From: CAYMUN01 sp964440265
GTDB lineage: Bacteria > Patescibacteriota > Saccharimonadia > Saccharimonadales > UBA4665
Reading direction: 5' to 3'
DNA length: 28,283 nt
NCBI GenBank assembly: GCA_964440265.1
Contig: CAYTRU010000009.1
Coordinates: 1 to 28,283 of the forward strand
A program made the translations under genes and the position numbers. The notes beneath the pieces were generated by a model. The model saw only the letters and a list, made by a program, of their open reading frames with translations, was not told the origin of the DNA and did not search any database. This document shows, piece after piece, positions 14,502 to 21,777 of the stretch. How positions within the stretch are numbered: the first letter of the stretch is position 1; the number at the start of each line of letters is the position of its first letter.

Positions 14502-15515
14502 CTAGGCTTTGGCGGGAAGGATTAGGCTAAAGGTTGAACCTTGTCCGGGCCGGCTATCGACCCTTATAAGACCTTGGTGTATGTCGGCGATATTCTTAGC
14601 GATGGCGAGCCCTAGCCCGTAGCCATTGTTTTGCTGCTTACTACGAGCGGTATCGGCTCTATAAAAACGATCGAAAATATGGGGTATTTCTGTGGCCGTG
14701 ATACCGATACCGTGGTCGATAACTTTCAGCACTATGTTTTTATGATCTTGTATAACTTCTAGGCGTATCTCACTGTGTTTGGGACTATATTTGATAGCAT
14801 TGTCTAGCAGTATAACTAGGGCTTCGACCAGACTACTTTCGTCGCCGAGTATGACGGTTTCGGTCTCAAGAGTGGTCTGTATCAATATCTGCTTTTTTTC
14901 GGCTAGCGATAGTATGCGGCTGAGCGCTTGGTCGATAAGCGCCTGCGGTCCAACAGCAATTTTTTGCAACCCATTATTTTTCATGCTAGCCAGGCGTAAT
15001 AAACCGGCCGAGAGATCAGTCAATTTTTCCAATTCCTCGATGTTGCTCTTAATCTGCCGCTTGGCTTCACTCAGGGTGAGTTTCGGGTTCATCAGAGCGA
15101 CTTCATTTTCGCTGCGCATGGCAGTTATAGGAGTGCGCAGCTCATGACTGGCATCAGCCGTGAAGCGCTCTAAAGCTTCATGGGCCTCTTCGATAGGCTT
15201 CAGCGTCCTGAGCGCGAGGTAGTAGCTCAATATGCCACCACCACTGAGAATGATAAGGTTAATAAACAAAAGGCGACTGATGATATGTTTTTTAGCGTCT
15301 TGAAATTGTTGCTCACGTTCGGTAAGCAATTGCTCTCGCAAGCGAGTCGGAAATTCTTGGTCGGGTGGAATTCTAAAGGCTGGTTCTGGCCGCCGGATGC
15401 CCCTTTCAAATTCCTGCACCGACAGTTGGTACACATTGAGGCTGAAGAAGGCACTGATAACGACCAGGATAGCCAAGTATAGTCCTGCTAGTTTAACCGC
15501 CCGCGCATGGAACAT
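14502..15515 (-). CDS. membrane sensor histidine kinase
   Basis: 337 aa. Two membrane helices (about 9-29 and 80-102) flank a short extracytoplasmic loop of about 50 residues rich in Pro and charge (RGIRRPEPAFRIPPDQEF). The cytoplasmic part has H-box ASHELRTPI with the phospho-accepting His at 124, N-box DNAIKYSP, G1 DHGIG, F-box IFDRFYRAD and G2 GYGLGLAIAK. No HAMP or PAS domain is evident. The ATG shares one base with the stop of the response regulator gene. The small sensor loop and adjacent MacB-like exporter suggest it detects an envelope stress or antimicrobial signal. Confidence 0.9.
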   Translation of the reverse strand: MFHARAVKLAGLYLAILVVISAFFSLNVYQLSVQEFERGIRRPEPAFRIPPDQEFPTRLREQLLTEREQQFQDAKKHIISRLLFINLIILSGGGILSYYLALRTLKPIEEAHEALERFTADASHELRTPITAMRSENEVALMNPKLTLSEAKRQIKSNIEELEKLTDLSAGLLRLASMKNNGLQKIAVGPQALIDQALSRILSLAEKKQILIQTTLETETVILGDESSLVEALVILLDNAIKYSPKHSEIRLEVIQDHKNIVLKVIDHGIGITATEIPHIFDRFYRADTARSKQQNNGYGLGLAIAKNIADIHQGLIRVDSRPGQGSTFSLILPAKA

Positions 15516-16195
15516 TACGGTCTTACTCCAAAATAATAGCCGAAGCCGCGTCTGGTATGGATAAGCTGTGGTGCAGGGAAGGGCTTATCGATTTTAGCGC
15601 GTAAATAACCGACGTATACTTCGACAGTGTTTGGCAAGATATCGGCGTCATAGTCCCAGACATGCTGAATCAGTATATCCTTGGTCAGCACACGTTCCGG
15701 ATTACGCATAAAATATTCCAACAGGCCAAACTCCTTGGTCGTTAAATTGACCTGTTGACCGGCTCGTTCCACCAGCAGATTTTCTGGGTCAAGCAGTAGG
15801 TTCTCATATGTCAGAGCAGTGTTGGTAGTATGGGGTGAGCGTCGTAGTAGAGCTAGCACTCGTGCCAGAAGTTCAACGAACGCAAAGGGCTTTATCAAGT
15901 AATCGTCAGCTCCAGCGTTCAGGCCCTCGGCGCGATCCAGCACTCGATCCTTCGCTGTCAACAACAACACGGGCGTGTGAATCTTGGCAGCACGTACGGC
16001 CTGCAGGATGCCGACTCCGTCGATGCTTCCGGGCAACATACGGTCTAGAATGATTAGGTCATAAGGTTCGGTTGCCGCCATAGCTAAACCACTGTCACCG
16101 TCGTAAGCGGCATCAACAGCGTACGCATGTTGCATGAGTCCTTGCTTTAGGGCATTCGCAATCTTGTGTTCATCTTCTACCACTAATATGCGCAT
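15515..16195 (-). CDS. OmpR/PhoB-family response regulator
   Basis: 226 aa. Receiver domain with acidic pocket VEDE (7-9), phospho-accepting Asp51 in IILDRMLP, Thr80 and Lys102 (DDYLIKPF). The C-terminal winged helix has the family signature LTTKEFGLLEYFMRNPERVLTKDILIQHVW and ends RRGFGYYF. Cognate regulator of the kinase whose gene overlaps it by one base. Its likely target is the direct repeat before the exporter operon just downstream. The promoter -10 (TACAAT) ends 6 nt before the ATG, giving a leaderless mRNA. Confidence 0.92.
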   Translation of the reverse strand: MRILVVEDEHKIANALKQGLMQHAYAVDAAYDGDSGLAMAATEPYDLIILDRMLPGSIDGVGILQAVRAAKIHTPVLLLTAKDRVLDRAEGLNAGADDYLIKPFAFVELLARVLALLRRSPHTTNTALTYENLLLDPENLLVERAGQQVNLTTKEFGLLEYFMRNPERVLTKDILIQHVWDYDADILPNTVEVYVGYLRAKIDKPFPAPQLIHTRRGFGYYFGVRP

Positions 16196-16201
16196 TATCT
16201 T

Positions 16202-16207
16202 ATTGTA
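16202..16207 (-). promoter_or_regulatory. -10 box TACAAT, leaderless start
   Basis: Minus-strand TACAAT (16207-16202) lies 6 nt before the ATG of the response regulator gene. There is no Shine-Dalgarno and only a weak -35. Confidence 0.5.
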
Positions 16208-16313
16208 CCGGCCACCGGCTGAGAATTAGCTGAAATCGCGTATAAGCCAAATCTCAGGACTGCTTATTAAGCTGTGATGGTCAGCATATTAATTTATAAG
16301 ATAAGGGGGTTAC

Positions 16314-16457
16314 ATGCGGGCACCAAAACTACCTATGGCTTATGAGACACCAATGGATAAAGAGATTCTGGAAGTATATATACATAAAAATAGTAATTAT
16401 AACCGAGCAGACATCCGGAAAATCAAACGTGCCTTGCGGAAGCTGGCGCTCAGCTAA
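16314..16457 (+). CDS. small basic hypothetical protein
   Basis: 47 aa, no family recognised. Preceded by a strong AAGGGGG Shine-Dalgarno 4 nt before the ATG. The N-terminal third is MRAPKLPMAYETPMDKEI; the C-terminus is a basic amphipathic helix (YNRADIRKIKRALRKLALS). It lies between the divergent response regulator and the SHOCT gene, about 50 nt before the latter, and may be co-transcribed with it. The basic helix could bind nucleic acid or membrane; this is a guess. The Shine-Dalgarno and the codon pattern support a real gene. Confidence 0.6.
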   Translation: MRAPKLPMAYETPMDKEILEVYIHKNSNYNRADIRKIKRALRKLALS

Positions 16458-16509
16458 TCTTCAGCTTTGTAAGATAGCGTAAGCTTACAAGTAAATAAGG
16501 AGAAAAAAG

Positions 16510-16773
16510 ATGCGTCCACATTTCGAAGCACCACCAAACGGTCCGGGCCATGCTCATGATCTGATTATCAGTGGGGTGACACTGCTTTTTTGGGCTGCGG
16601 TAGTATTTGGCTTAGTTGTCTTGATAAGCTGGTATGTGGGGCGCCAAACTAACCACCAAGCAGAGTCCTCAAACCAAACCACCCAAGACCCTATAGATAT
16701 AGCCAAAGCCCGGTATGCCAGAGGTGAAATCACCAAGGCTGAGTTTAGCCAACTTAAAAAAGATCTGGCCTAA
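16510..16773 (+). CDS. SHOCT-domain membrane protein
   Basis: 87 aa. A His/Pro-rich N-terminus, one membrane helix (about 20-44), a polar linker, then a C-terminal SHOCT motif (DPIDIAKARYARGEITKAEFSQLKKDLA). SHOCT segments are short oligomerisation modules at protein ends. Shine-Dalgarno AAGGAG lies 7 nt before the ATG. A weak AAAGC / GCTTT hairpin with a TTTT stretch follows the gene (16777-16802). Role unknown. Confidence 0.8.
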   Translation: MRPHFEAPPNGPGHAHDLIISGVTLLFWAAVVFGLVVLISWYVGRQTNHQAESSNQTTQDPIDIAKARYARGEITKAEFSQLKKDLA

Positions 16774-16851
16774 GACAAAGCCGTAGCAGCTTTACTATTT
16801 TAGCAACTCGACAGAGCTGTAACTGACGTATAGATTTCAAGCTATTTGTTG

Positions 16852-16857
16852 TACCAT
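16852..16857 (+). promoter_or_regulatory. -10 box TACCAT, leaderless start
   Basis: TACCAT ends 6 nt before the ATG at 16864 and no Shine-Dalgarno is present. The box is weak by itself; the call rests on the spacing shared with other genes here. Confidence 0.35.
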
Positions 16858-16863
16858 AGAGGC

Positions 16864-17439
16864 ATGAAACATAATCAAAAGGGTTTTAGTGGAGTCGAGG
16901 CTCTGCTTGTGCTGATCATTATCGGTTTGATTGGCTTCATCGCCTTTTATGTCATCAATACAAACCATAACGCCCAGAAACAGCTAGATGCCGCGACAAA
17001 AACCACGGATGTCCCTGCCTCCATAAAGATAAACAATGGCGGGTTTGTCAGCAAGGTGATTGCCTTCAAAGACGGAGGCATCAAAATCACCTTACCGGAG
17101 CTTTTGCAGGGTATGACGTATAGCAAAAACACTAGTAGTGCCGATGAATCCTATGATGTTACCACCCCCCAATTTAAGCAGTTAGCAGCTCAATGTGGGG
17201 ACTCAGCTCCCACTGGTTTCGCCACGATCTACGCTAAGGCAGGGCAATTCCCCGGTCAAGGTAATGAAGGCACAAATGGTCTGCTCAAGCAATTTGACGA
17301 CCGCTACATTGCCTATGGAGACCCGCTATACGGTGACGCTGGTTGTGACCAAAAGGTATATGATCAGCTGGCTACACTACAAACCAGCTTGATCGAACTT
17401 CTCAAATCTGCCTTCCAGGACGCTACCGAAGTCAAGTAA
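16864..17439 (+). CDS. type IV pilin-like protein
   Basis: 191 aa. It begins with a short basic leader and a type III signal: KHNQKG|FSGVEALLVLIIIGLIGFIAFYV, with Phe at +1 and Glu at +5 after the predicted prepilin peptidase cut, then a hydrophobic helix. The globular part (about 45-191) has two Cys residues (in AAQCGDS and DAGCDQK) that could form a disulfide. Probably a minor pilin or pseudopilin at the cell surface. No pilus assembly genes are in the window. Start placed at the Met just before the KHNQKG leader rather than six codons upstream, matching a -10 box 6 nt before. Confidence 0.75.
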   Translation: MKHNQKGFSGVEALLVLIIIGLIGFIAFYVINTNHNAQKQLDAATKTTDVPASIKINNGGFVSKVIAFKDGGIKITLPELLQGMTYSKNTSSADESYDVTTPQFKQLAAQCGDSAPTGFATIYAKAGQFPGQGNEGTNGLLKQFDDRYIAYGDPLYGDAGCDQKVYDQLATLQTSLIELLKSAFQDATEVK

Positions 17440-17472
17440 GTCAGCCACGGCAGGGACACAGCAGGCTCTTTG

Positions 17473-17481
17473 TGGCATACT
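17473..17481 (+). promoter_or_regulatory. extended -10 promoter of thyA, leaderless
   Basis: TGG followed by CATACT ends 6 nt before the ATG at 17488, which is the standard thymidylate synthase N-terminus (MQQYLDLL). No Shine-Dalgarno. Confidence 0.5.
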
Positions 17482-17487
17482 AGACGT

Positions 17488-18405
17488 ATGCAACAGTACC
17501 TGGACTTGCTACGTGATATCAAAGACAATGGTTCCCGAAAAGGTGACCGGACCGGCACGGGCACCCTCAGTGTATTTGGCCGGCAAATGCGGTTTGATTT
17601 GAATCAAGGTTTTCCGGCAGTGACGACCAAAAAGCTGCGTATGCGGGCCATCATTCACGAATTACTATGGTTTTTGCAGGGTAGTACAAATATAAAATAT
17701 CTGGTAGATAACGACGTGCACATCTGGGATGAGTGGCCGTATCGGGCTTATCTGAAAAAACAGGGAAAGCCTGTGCCTGATTCTGACAGCGATGACTGGC
17801 GGGAGGGGATCAAAGCCTTTACAGCACAGATTAAAACTGACGAGGCTTTTGCCAAACTGCACGGTGAACTAGGCCCAGTCTATGGGTACCAATGGCGTAG
17901 CTGGCCAGCACCGCATGGCCAGCACATTGATCAGATTTCCCAAATTATCGAGACCTTACGGAAAGATCCGAATTCGCGGCGGATGATCGTTTCGGCTTGG
18001 AATGTTGCCGATATCGAGGAAATGGCCAAAGCCGGCTTACCACCATGCCACACGCTGTTCCAGTTCTATGTTAGCGACGGCCGTCTGAGTTGCCAGCTGT
18101 ATCAGCGTAGTGCCGATACATTCCTAGGAGTACCGTTTAACATCGCCTCTTACGCCTTACTGACTATGATGGTTGCGCAAGTAACTGATCTGCAGCCGGG
18201 TGATTTCGTACACACTCTAGGGGATACACATATTTATCTGAATCATCTTGAGCAGGTCGACCTACAATTATCACGCAAGCCAAAAGCTCTGCCGACCATG
18301 CGCCTTAACCCCGAGGTCAAGTCTATCTTTGACTTCACCATTGACGATTTTAAACTAACTGATTACGAATCTTACCCGTCTATTAAAGCTCCGATTGCAG
18401 TTTGA
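17488..18405 (+). CDS. thyA: thymidylate synthase
   Basis: 305 aa, near full length for the longer (Lactobacillus-type, about 316 aa) ThyA form, with the extra insert around 85-125. It methylates dUMP to dTMP with methylene-tetrahydrofolate. Catalytic Cys187 in GLPPCHTLFQFYV; phosphate-binding Arg in DPNSRRMIVSAWN; folate/dUMP motifs RLSCQLYQRSADTFLGVPFNIASYALL and HIYLNH are intact. The TGA stop lies inside the Shine-Dalgarno of the downstream folA gene, so the pair forms a coupled dTMP-synthesis unit that regenerates tetrahydrofolate. Confidence 0.95.
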   Translation: MQQYLDLLRDIKDNGSRKGDRTGTGTLSVFGRQMRFDLNQGFPAVTTKKLRMRAIIHELLWFLQGSTNIKYLVDNDVHIWDEWPYRAYLKKQGKPVPDSDSDDWREGIKAFTAQIKTDEAFAKLHGELGPVYGYQWRSWPAPHGQHIDQISQIIETLRKDPNSRRMIVSAWNVADIEEMAKAGLPPCHTLFQFYVSDGRLSCQLYQRSADTFLGVPFNIASYALLTMMVAQVTDLQPGDFVHTLGDTHIYLNHLEQVDLQLSRKPKALPTMRLNPEVKSIFDFTIDDFKLTDYESYPSIKAPIAV

Positions 18406-18415
18406 GGTTTATGCC

Positions 18416-18910
18416 GTGCAAATTTCCCTGATAGTTGCGTGCGCCGATAATGGTGTGATCGGTACCACAGATGGCCGGATCCCTTGGCACTTGCCCACTG
18501 ACCAGCAGTATTTCAAAACAGTTACCATGGGACACCCGGTTATTATGGGACGCACGACTTACGAAACGATCGGCCATCCTCTATCTGGTCGGCAGAATAT
18601 TGTCGTTACCCATACATCGAACTTTGAGGCTCCGGGTTGCACGGTAGTACACACTATTGAAGAAGCATTGCAGGCTGCCCAGACCACCGACGAGATCTTT
18701 ATCATCGGCGGCGGTACTATGTATCAGCAGACGCTGCCGCTGGCCTCAAAAATTTACCTGACTCGTGTTCATGCTACACCTGAAGGCGAAGTATTGTTTC
18801 AGTACGACCCAACAGAATGGACGGAAACTAGCACCGAGCATCATCCAGCCGATGATCGCAATGACTACGATTACACTTTCTCGGTACTTACGAGATCATC
18901 CCAGCAGTAG
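18416..18910 (+). CDS. folA: dihydrofolate reductase
   Basis: 164 aa from a GTG start. It reduces dihydrofolate, the by-product of ThyA. Motifs: SLIVACADNGVIG, IPWHLPTDQQYFKTVTMGHPVIMGRTTYETIG, FIIGGGTMYQQTLPLASKIYLTRV, and D-Y in NDYDYTF near the end. The GTG at 18416 was chosen over TTG at 18395 because GAGG (18404-18407) is at the right distance and the chain then starts where DHFRs do. The only nearby ATG (18411) is out of frame. Confidence 0.93.
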   Translation: MQISLIVACADNGVIGTTDGRIPWHLPTDQQYFKTVTMGHPVIMGRTTYETIGHPLSGRQNIVVTHTSNFEAPGCTVVHTIEEALQAAQTTDEIFIIGGGTMYQQTLPLASKIYLTRVHATPEGEVLFQYDPTEWTETSTEHHPADDRNDYDYTFSVLTRSSQQ

Positions 18911-18941
18911 TATTTTTGTGGGCCGTATAGCTGCGTTGCTT

Positions 18942-18947
18942 TACAAT
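18942..18947 (+). promoter_or_regulatory. -10 box TACAAT, leaderless start
   Basis: TACAAT ends 7 nt before the ATG at 18955. The upstream ATG at 18946 overlaps the -10 box itself, so it is unlikely to be the start if this promoter is real. Confidence 0.4.
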
Positions 18948-18954
18948 GAAGGGC

Positions 18955-19326
18955 ATGGCAGCACCACTCTCTATTACTACCAACACAGGATCGCAAACAA
19001 CTACTGGCACGCCACAACCAGCTACGGCTCAATCCGGCCTGGCATCAGATCAATCGGGTAACGTACAGCCTGGTACTGCTACTAACTTGCTGACTAGTTC
19101 AGAGGGTGTTCCACTGCACAATGCAGCAGTAACGACCGTCAGCTTAGCTGAGCCTACCCAGCCGCCGTCAGCTTCGTCCACCACGACACCACCAAAACTA
19201 GCCCCTCCTAACTCGCACCATCTCAATCCACTACTGATAGGTTTTTCTAGTCTCTTACTGGTGGTGGCTATTGCCATGTTTTGGGTTATTAAAAGGTCTG
19301 CAAAAAATACAACAGACTATTCATAA
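18955..19326 (+). CDS. Ser/Thr/Pro-rich tail-anchored protein
   Basis: 123 aa, no family recognised. About 85 residues of low-complexity Thr/Ser/Gln/Pro sequence are followed by one hydrophobic helix (about 90-112) and a short basic end (KRSAKNTTDYS). There is no N-terminal signal, so it is a tail-anchored candidate; if the C-terminus stays inside, the long disordered part is outside. Start uncertain by three codons (18946 or 18955). Confidence 0.5.
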   Translation: MAAPLSITTNTGSQTTTGTPQPATAQSGLASDQSGNVQPGTATNLLTSSEGVPLHNAAVTTVSLAEPTQPPSASSTTTPPKLAPPNSHHLNPLLIGFSSLLLVVAIAMFWVIKRSAKNTTDYS

Positions 19327-19489
19327 AAGGCTTGCACGGTACAGGTAATAAGCAGTATCATTATAGCTGACGCGAACCAAAATAAAAAAGCTTAGGCACG
19401 CTCATTGATGAAATATCAAGGACGCAAGTGACTCTTAGCGTTAGTGATCGCAGACGAAATTATCAATCATAAAATCAGAAAGGCGATGC

Positions 19490-19579
19490 ATGAAAGCCGC
19501 CACCGGATTGGCTTTTGAGCTGGCAGCAACCTCTCATCTTGGACTACTCAAGATAGATCGGTGGCTGAAAAAGCTCTAA
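19490..19579 (+). CDS. possible 29-aa small protein
   Basis: 29 aa, ending LGLLKIDRWLKKL: amphipathic and basic, with a weak resemblance to the AtpZ/AtpI pattern. It has an AAGG Shine-Dalgarno 6 nt upstream and stops 11 nt before a perfect terminator, the arrangement of a real short transcript. It could also be the tail of a decayed gene or part of a non-coding RNA. Confidence 0.35.
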   Translation: MKAATGLAFELAATSHLGLLKIDRWLKKL

Positions 19580-19590
19580 AGCTTCAAAAA

Positions 19591-19625
19591 TTAAAAAGCC
19601 CGGGTATACTGCCCGGGCTTTTTAA
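19591..19625. terminator. bidirectional intrinsic terminator
   Basis: A perfect 14-bp inverted repeat (TTAAAAAGCCCGGG / CCCGGGCTTTTTAA) with loop TATACTG. T-runs lie on both strands, so it would stop + strand transcripts after the small ORF and minus-strand ones from the ferric-reductase-like gene. Confidence 0.9.
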
Positions 19626-19742
19626 TAGTGATAATCGCTTAGTCTTGCTTTAAGCAATAGCCAGCTTGGCTGAATGACCACTAATTTTGACACCAAAACT
19701 ACATAACCACATTAAATTTTCAAGTGTAGTCTAGTATTAAAC

Positions 19743-20408
19743 TTAAGCAGTACCTGGATGTCGGAAACGTCGATAATACTTGTCAATCAGGACTATGACA
19801 AGTGTCACAGCATAAAAAAACCATACGCCACGGAACCAACCATGCTGCAGCTGGCTACCCAAACGCAGACCATGATAGACAATCGCGAGCATGGCCACAT
19901 CGCTGGCATCGCTGATGTAGTGCCACCATGTCCGGTGACCAAATTTACGACGTAGCTCGAAAGCCAAAAACACGCAGAGGCTAGCTGTCCCCAGCACCGT
20001 CACCCAGCCCAGCCCAGGCGCTACGTAACTTTCATAACTACCAGGAGGTAAACCAAAACCATCGTGAAAACGTTGGTAAATAAGTAGGCCGGGATGCAGA
20101 CAAATGAGGCCCAAGACAGCATAACTGGTGATTCGAAAATAATGTGATAAGGTACCGCTCGGTAGACCAAGTGCATGACGGACTGAGCCCATTATGTAGT
20201 GCGACCACATAAGACTGAAAGCTAGTATCCCTAGCACCGGAAAAAGCAGGTATGGACTGAGGGGCCAGAGTTCCCAGGCGTAATTACTCCCCCAGGCTAT
20301 TACTCCTACCACGCAGACACTGAGCGCCAAAGTCCAGGCAATTACTTGGAGTAGCCAAACTGTTCTTGGTGATGGTTTGAGCTGTAGATTAGCAATTGGT
20401 TTTGACAT
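19743..20408 (-). CDS. ferric-reductase-like haem membrane protein
   Basis: 221 aa, six predicted membrane helices. His residues in helices at WSHYIMG, CLHPGLL and VYHGLRLG fit the haem-binding pattern of the ferric-reductase-like transmembrane (FRD/MsrQ/cytochrome b-type) domain. No FAD/NAD domain is attached, so electrons must come from or go to a partner. It is divergent from the MarR gene across 56 bp that hold the 18-bp MarR-site candidate, so it is likely under MarR control. Its transcript would end at the bidirectional terminator downstream. Confidence 0.75.
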   Translation of the reverse strand: MSKPIANLQLKPSPRTVWLLQVIAWTLALSVCVVGVIAWGSNYAWELWPLSPYLLFPVLGILAFSLMWSHYIMGSVRHALGLPSGTLSHYFRITSYAVLGLICLHPGLLIYQRFHDGFGLPPGSYESYVAPGLGWVTVLGTASLCVFLAFELRRKFGHRTWWHYISDASDVAMLAIVYHGLRLGSQLQHGWFRGVWFFYAVTLVIVLIDKYYRRFRHPGTA

Positions 20409-20428
20409 AGAGATGATTTTTTAGTAAT

Positions 20429-20446
20429 ATAGTTAAGTAGTTTAAT
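20429..20446. promoter_or_regulatory. 18-bp motif, putative MarR site 1
   Basis: ATAGTTAAGTAGTTTAAT, repeated exactly at 20954-20971. With its right flank it is an imperfect inverted repeat (TAGTTAA / TTAATTA). It lies between the divergent reductase and marR genes and would overlap the -35 region of marR, whose putative -10 (GATAGT, 20453-20458) ends 6 nt before its ATG. Confidence 0.6.
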
Positions 20447-20464
20447 TAATTTGATAGTGATATT

Positions 20465-20908
20465 ATGAATTTACCAACCTATATAACCGGTACAGTGCAG
20501 ACTAAGGCCTATAGCCTATTACGAGAGCACGTCTATAGTATCCTTACCCAGTATGAACTGACACCGACCTATTGGTCAATGCTTGGCATTATTATGCAAG
20601 CCCGTGATGGCGTACGCCAGGCAGAAGTTGCCGAGGCTATGCGGGTCAAGGCGCCATTGATTACGGTGATGGCCCGGCAAATGGAAGAGCGGGGCATAGT
20701 GCAAAGTGTCCAAAATCAGTTTGATGCTCGTGCGAAGCTCCTGGCCATCACACCCGAAGGCAAGAAAATTATCAAGACCGTTGAAGCAGCTCTCCACCAA
20801 ACACTCGATCAACTATTATCTGGCTTAACGGAAAAAGACCTCATAGCGTATCATAAAGTTCTGACAACCATTATTGCAAATGATGCTGCAATAAAAAAAC
20901 AGGGGTAA
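20465..20908 (+). CDS. MarR-family transcriptional regulator
   Basis: 147 aa. Winged-helix of MarR type: QYELTPTYWSMLGIIMQARDGVRQAEVAEAMRVKAPLITVMARQMEERGIVQ followed by wing DARAKLLAITPEGKKI and a C-terminal dimer helix. No Cys residue is seen, so sensing by thiol oxidation of OhrR type is unlikely; a ligand or partner is expected. It is probably a repressor of itself, the divergent reductase and the fasciclin gene downstream, from the shared 18-bp motif. Start without Shine-Dalgarno, probably leaderless. Confidence 0.85.
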   Translation: MNLPTYITGTVQTKAYSLLREHVYSILTQYELTPTYWSMLGIIMQARDGVRQAEVAEAMRVKAPLITVMARQMEERGIVQSVQNQFDARAKLLAITPEGKKIIKTVEAALHQTLDQLLSGLTEKDLIAYHKVLTTIIANDAAIKKQG

Positions 20909-20953
20909 ATTGGAAAGATTTGAAGAAAAAATAAAAAAGTCCTTGCTATAGAA

Positions 20954-20971
20954 ATAGTTAAGTAGTTTAAT
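20954..20971. promoter_or_regulatory. 18-bp motif, putative MarR site 2
   Basis: Exact second copy of the 20429-20446 motif, 52 nt before the ATG of the fasciclin gene. GATAAT (20972-20977), a -10 candidate, abuts it, so binding should block the promoter. Confidence 0.6.
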
Positions 20972-21022
20972 GATAATACAAACATTAAGTTAATGGCTGT
21001 ATGGCCAAGGGGAATATGAATT

Positions 21023-21658
21023 ATGAAAATAAGTAACAACGAATCAGGCAACATGGCCATGGTAGCCGTAGCTGTAGTCGCCGGTTTAGTAATCGGTTTT
21101 GCCGGTGGCAGCCTAATGAACAAAGATAAAAAGGATACCACCAAAAGCAGCACCACAACGAGCGCTGCGATAGAAACTAGCCCAGATGGCGTAACTGTCG
21201 GTGGTGCCAAGATGGTACGCACGAAAGACATTGTCGACAATGCCGTTAATGCCAAGAACGTGACTACTGTAGTAGCAGCCGTCAAGGCAGCTGGCCTTGT
21301 AGATACTTTGAAGAGCGCAGGTCCATTTACGGTCTTTGCACCGAATAACGGAGCATTTGCTGCTCTACCAGCCGGCACCGTAGACACGCTGCTGAAGCCA
21401 GAAAATAAAGATACATTGGTCGGTATCTTAACGTACCATGTCGTACCTGGCACCTACACCACTGCGGCACTGCGAGTTATGGCGACAAAGGGTGAAACTC
21501 TGAAAACAGTTCAAGGTGACATCTTGACCCCTGTAATTGTCGATAACGAACTACAGATTGAGGATGCCAAAGGTAACAAAGTCGCTATTGAGACACCTGA
21601 TGTCATCTCTAGCAACGGCGTGACGCACGTCATCAAGTCCGTCCTGATGCACAGCTAA
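21023..21658 (+). CDS. membrane-anchored fasciclin-domain protein
   Basis: 211 aa. One N-terminal membrane helix (about 12-31), a Thr/Ser stalk, then a FAS1 domain (about 68-211). FAS1 signatures: FTVFAPNNGAFAALPAGTVDTLL, LVGILTYHVVPGTY and the final DVISSNGVTHVIKSVLM. FAS1 proteins usually mediate surface adhesion. Shine-Dalgarno AAGGGG ends 10 nt before the ATG, after a leader of about 40 nt. The gene stands behind the second copy of the putative MarR site, linking it to the redox genes. Confidence 0.88.
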   Translation: MKISNNESGNMAMVAVAVVAGLVIGFAGGSLMNKDKKDTTKSSTTTSAAIETSPDGVTVGGAKMVRTKDIVDNAVNAKNVTTVVAAVKAAGLVDTLKSAGPFTVFAPNNGAFAALPAGTVDTLLKPENKDTLVGILTYHVVPGTYTTAALRVMATKGETLKTVQGDILTPVIVDNELQIEDAKGNKVAIETPDVISSNGVTHVIKSVLMHS

Positions 21659-21683
21659 TTAATTAGCAGTGTATCTGCTCGCT

Positions 21684-21724
21684 GGCTGCGCTTCCCCTGT
21701 CCCGTGTGACGAAGGAGCGCAGCC
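21684..21724. other. strong GC-rich stem-loop
   Basis: GGCTGCGCT (21684-21692) and AGCGCAGCC (21716-21724) form a perfect 9-bp stem, extendable by two C-G pairs past a bulge, with a loop of about 20 nt. No T-run follows, so it is not a standard terminator. It lies between the fasciclin and DipZ genes and could be an mRNA stability or attenuation element. Confidence 0.55.
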
Positions 21725-21777
21725 TAAGCGTATTCACAGGTATTAAGCGTAAAATTATCGTAAGATTTAAGGGCCCT

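Larger units (their letters stand above)
19327..19742. other. 416-nt intergenic region with small ORF and hairpins
   Basis: Contains a 29-codon ORF (19490-19579) and a perfect bidirectional terminator (19591-19625). Between the terminator and the reductase gene are two small inverted repeats, TTGCTT-T-AAGCAA (about 19642-19654) and AGCCA-GCT-TGGCT (about 19659-19671). Nothing else was recognised; 19327-19480 shows no clear gene. Confidence 0.5.

Noticed and set aside
20993..21019. 8-codon upstream ORF before the fasciclin gene
   Set aside because: ATG to TGA in the leader with no ribosome site of its own and no known attenuation pattern; too short to support.
21706..21777. 24-codon N-terminal extension of the DipZ gene from GTG
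   Set aside because: The extension crosses a strong stem-loop and adds a basic segment not expected before the first membrane helix; the ATG at 21778 fits the family.
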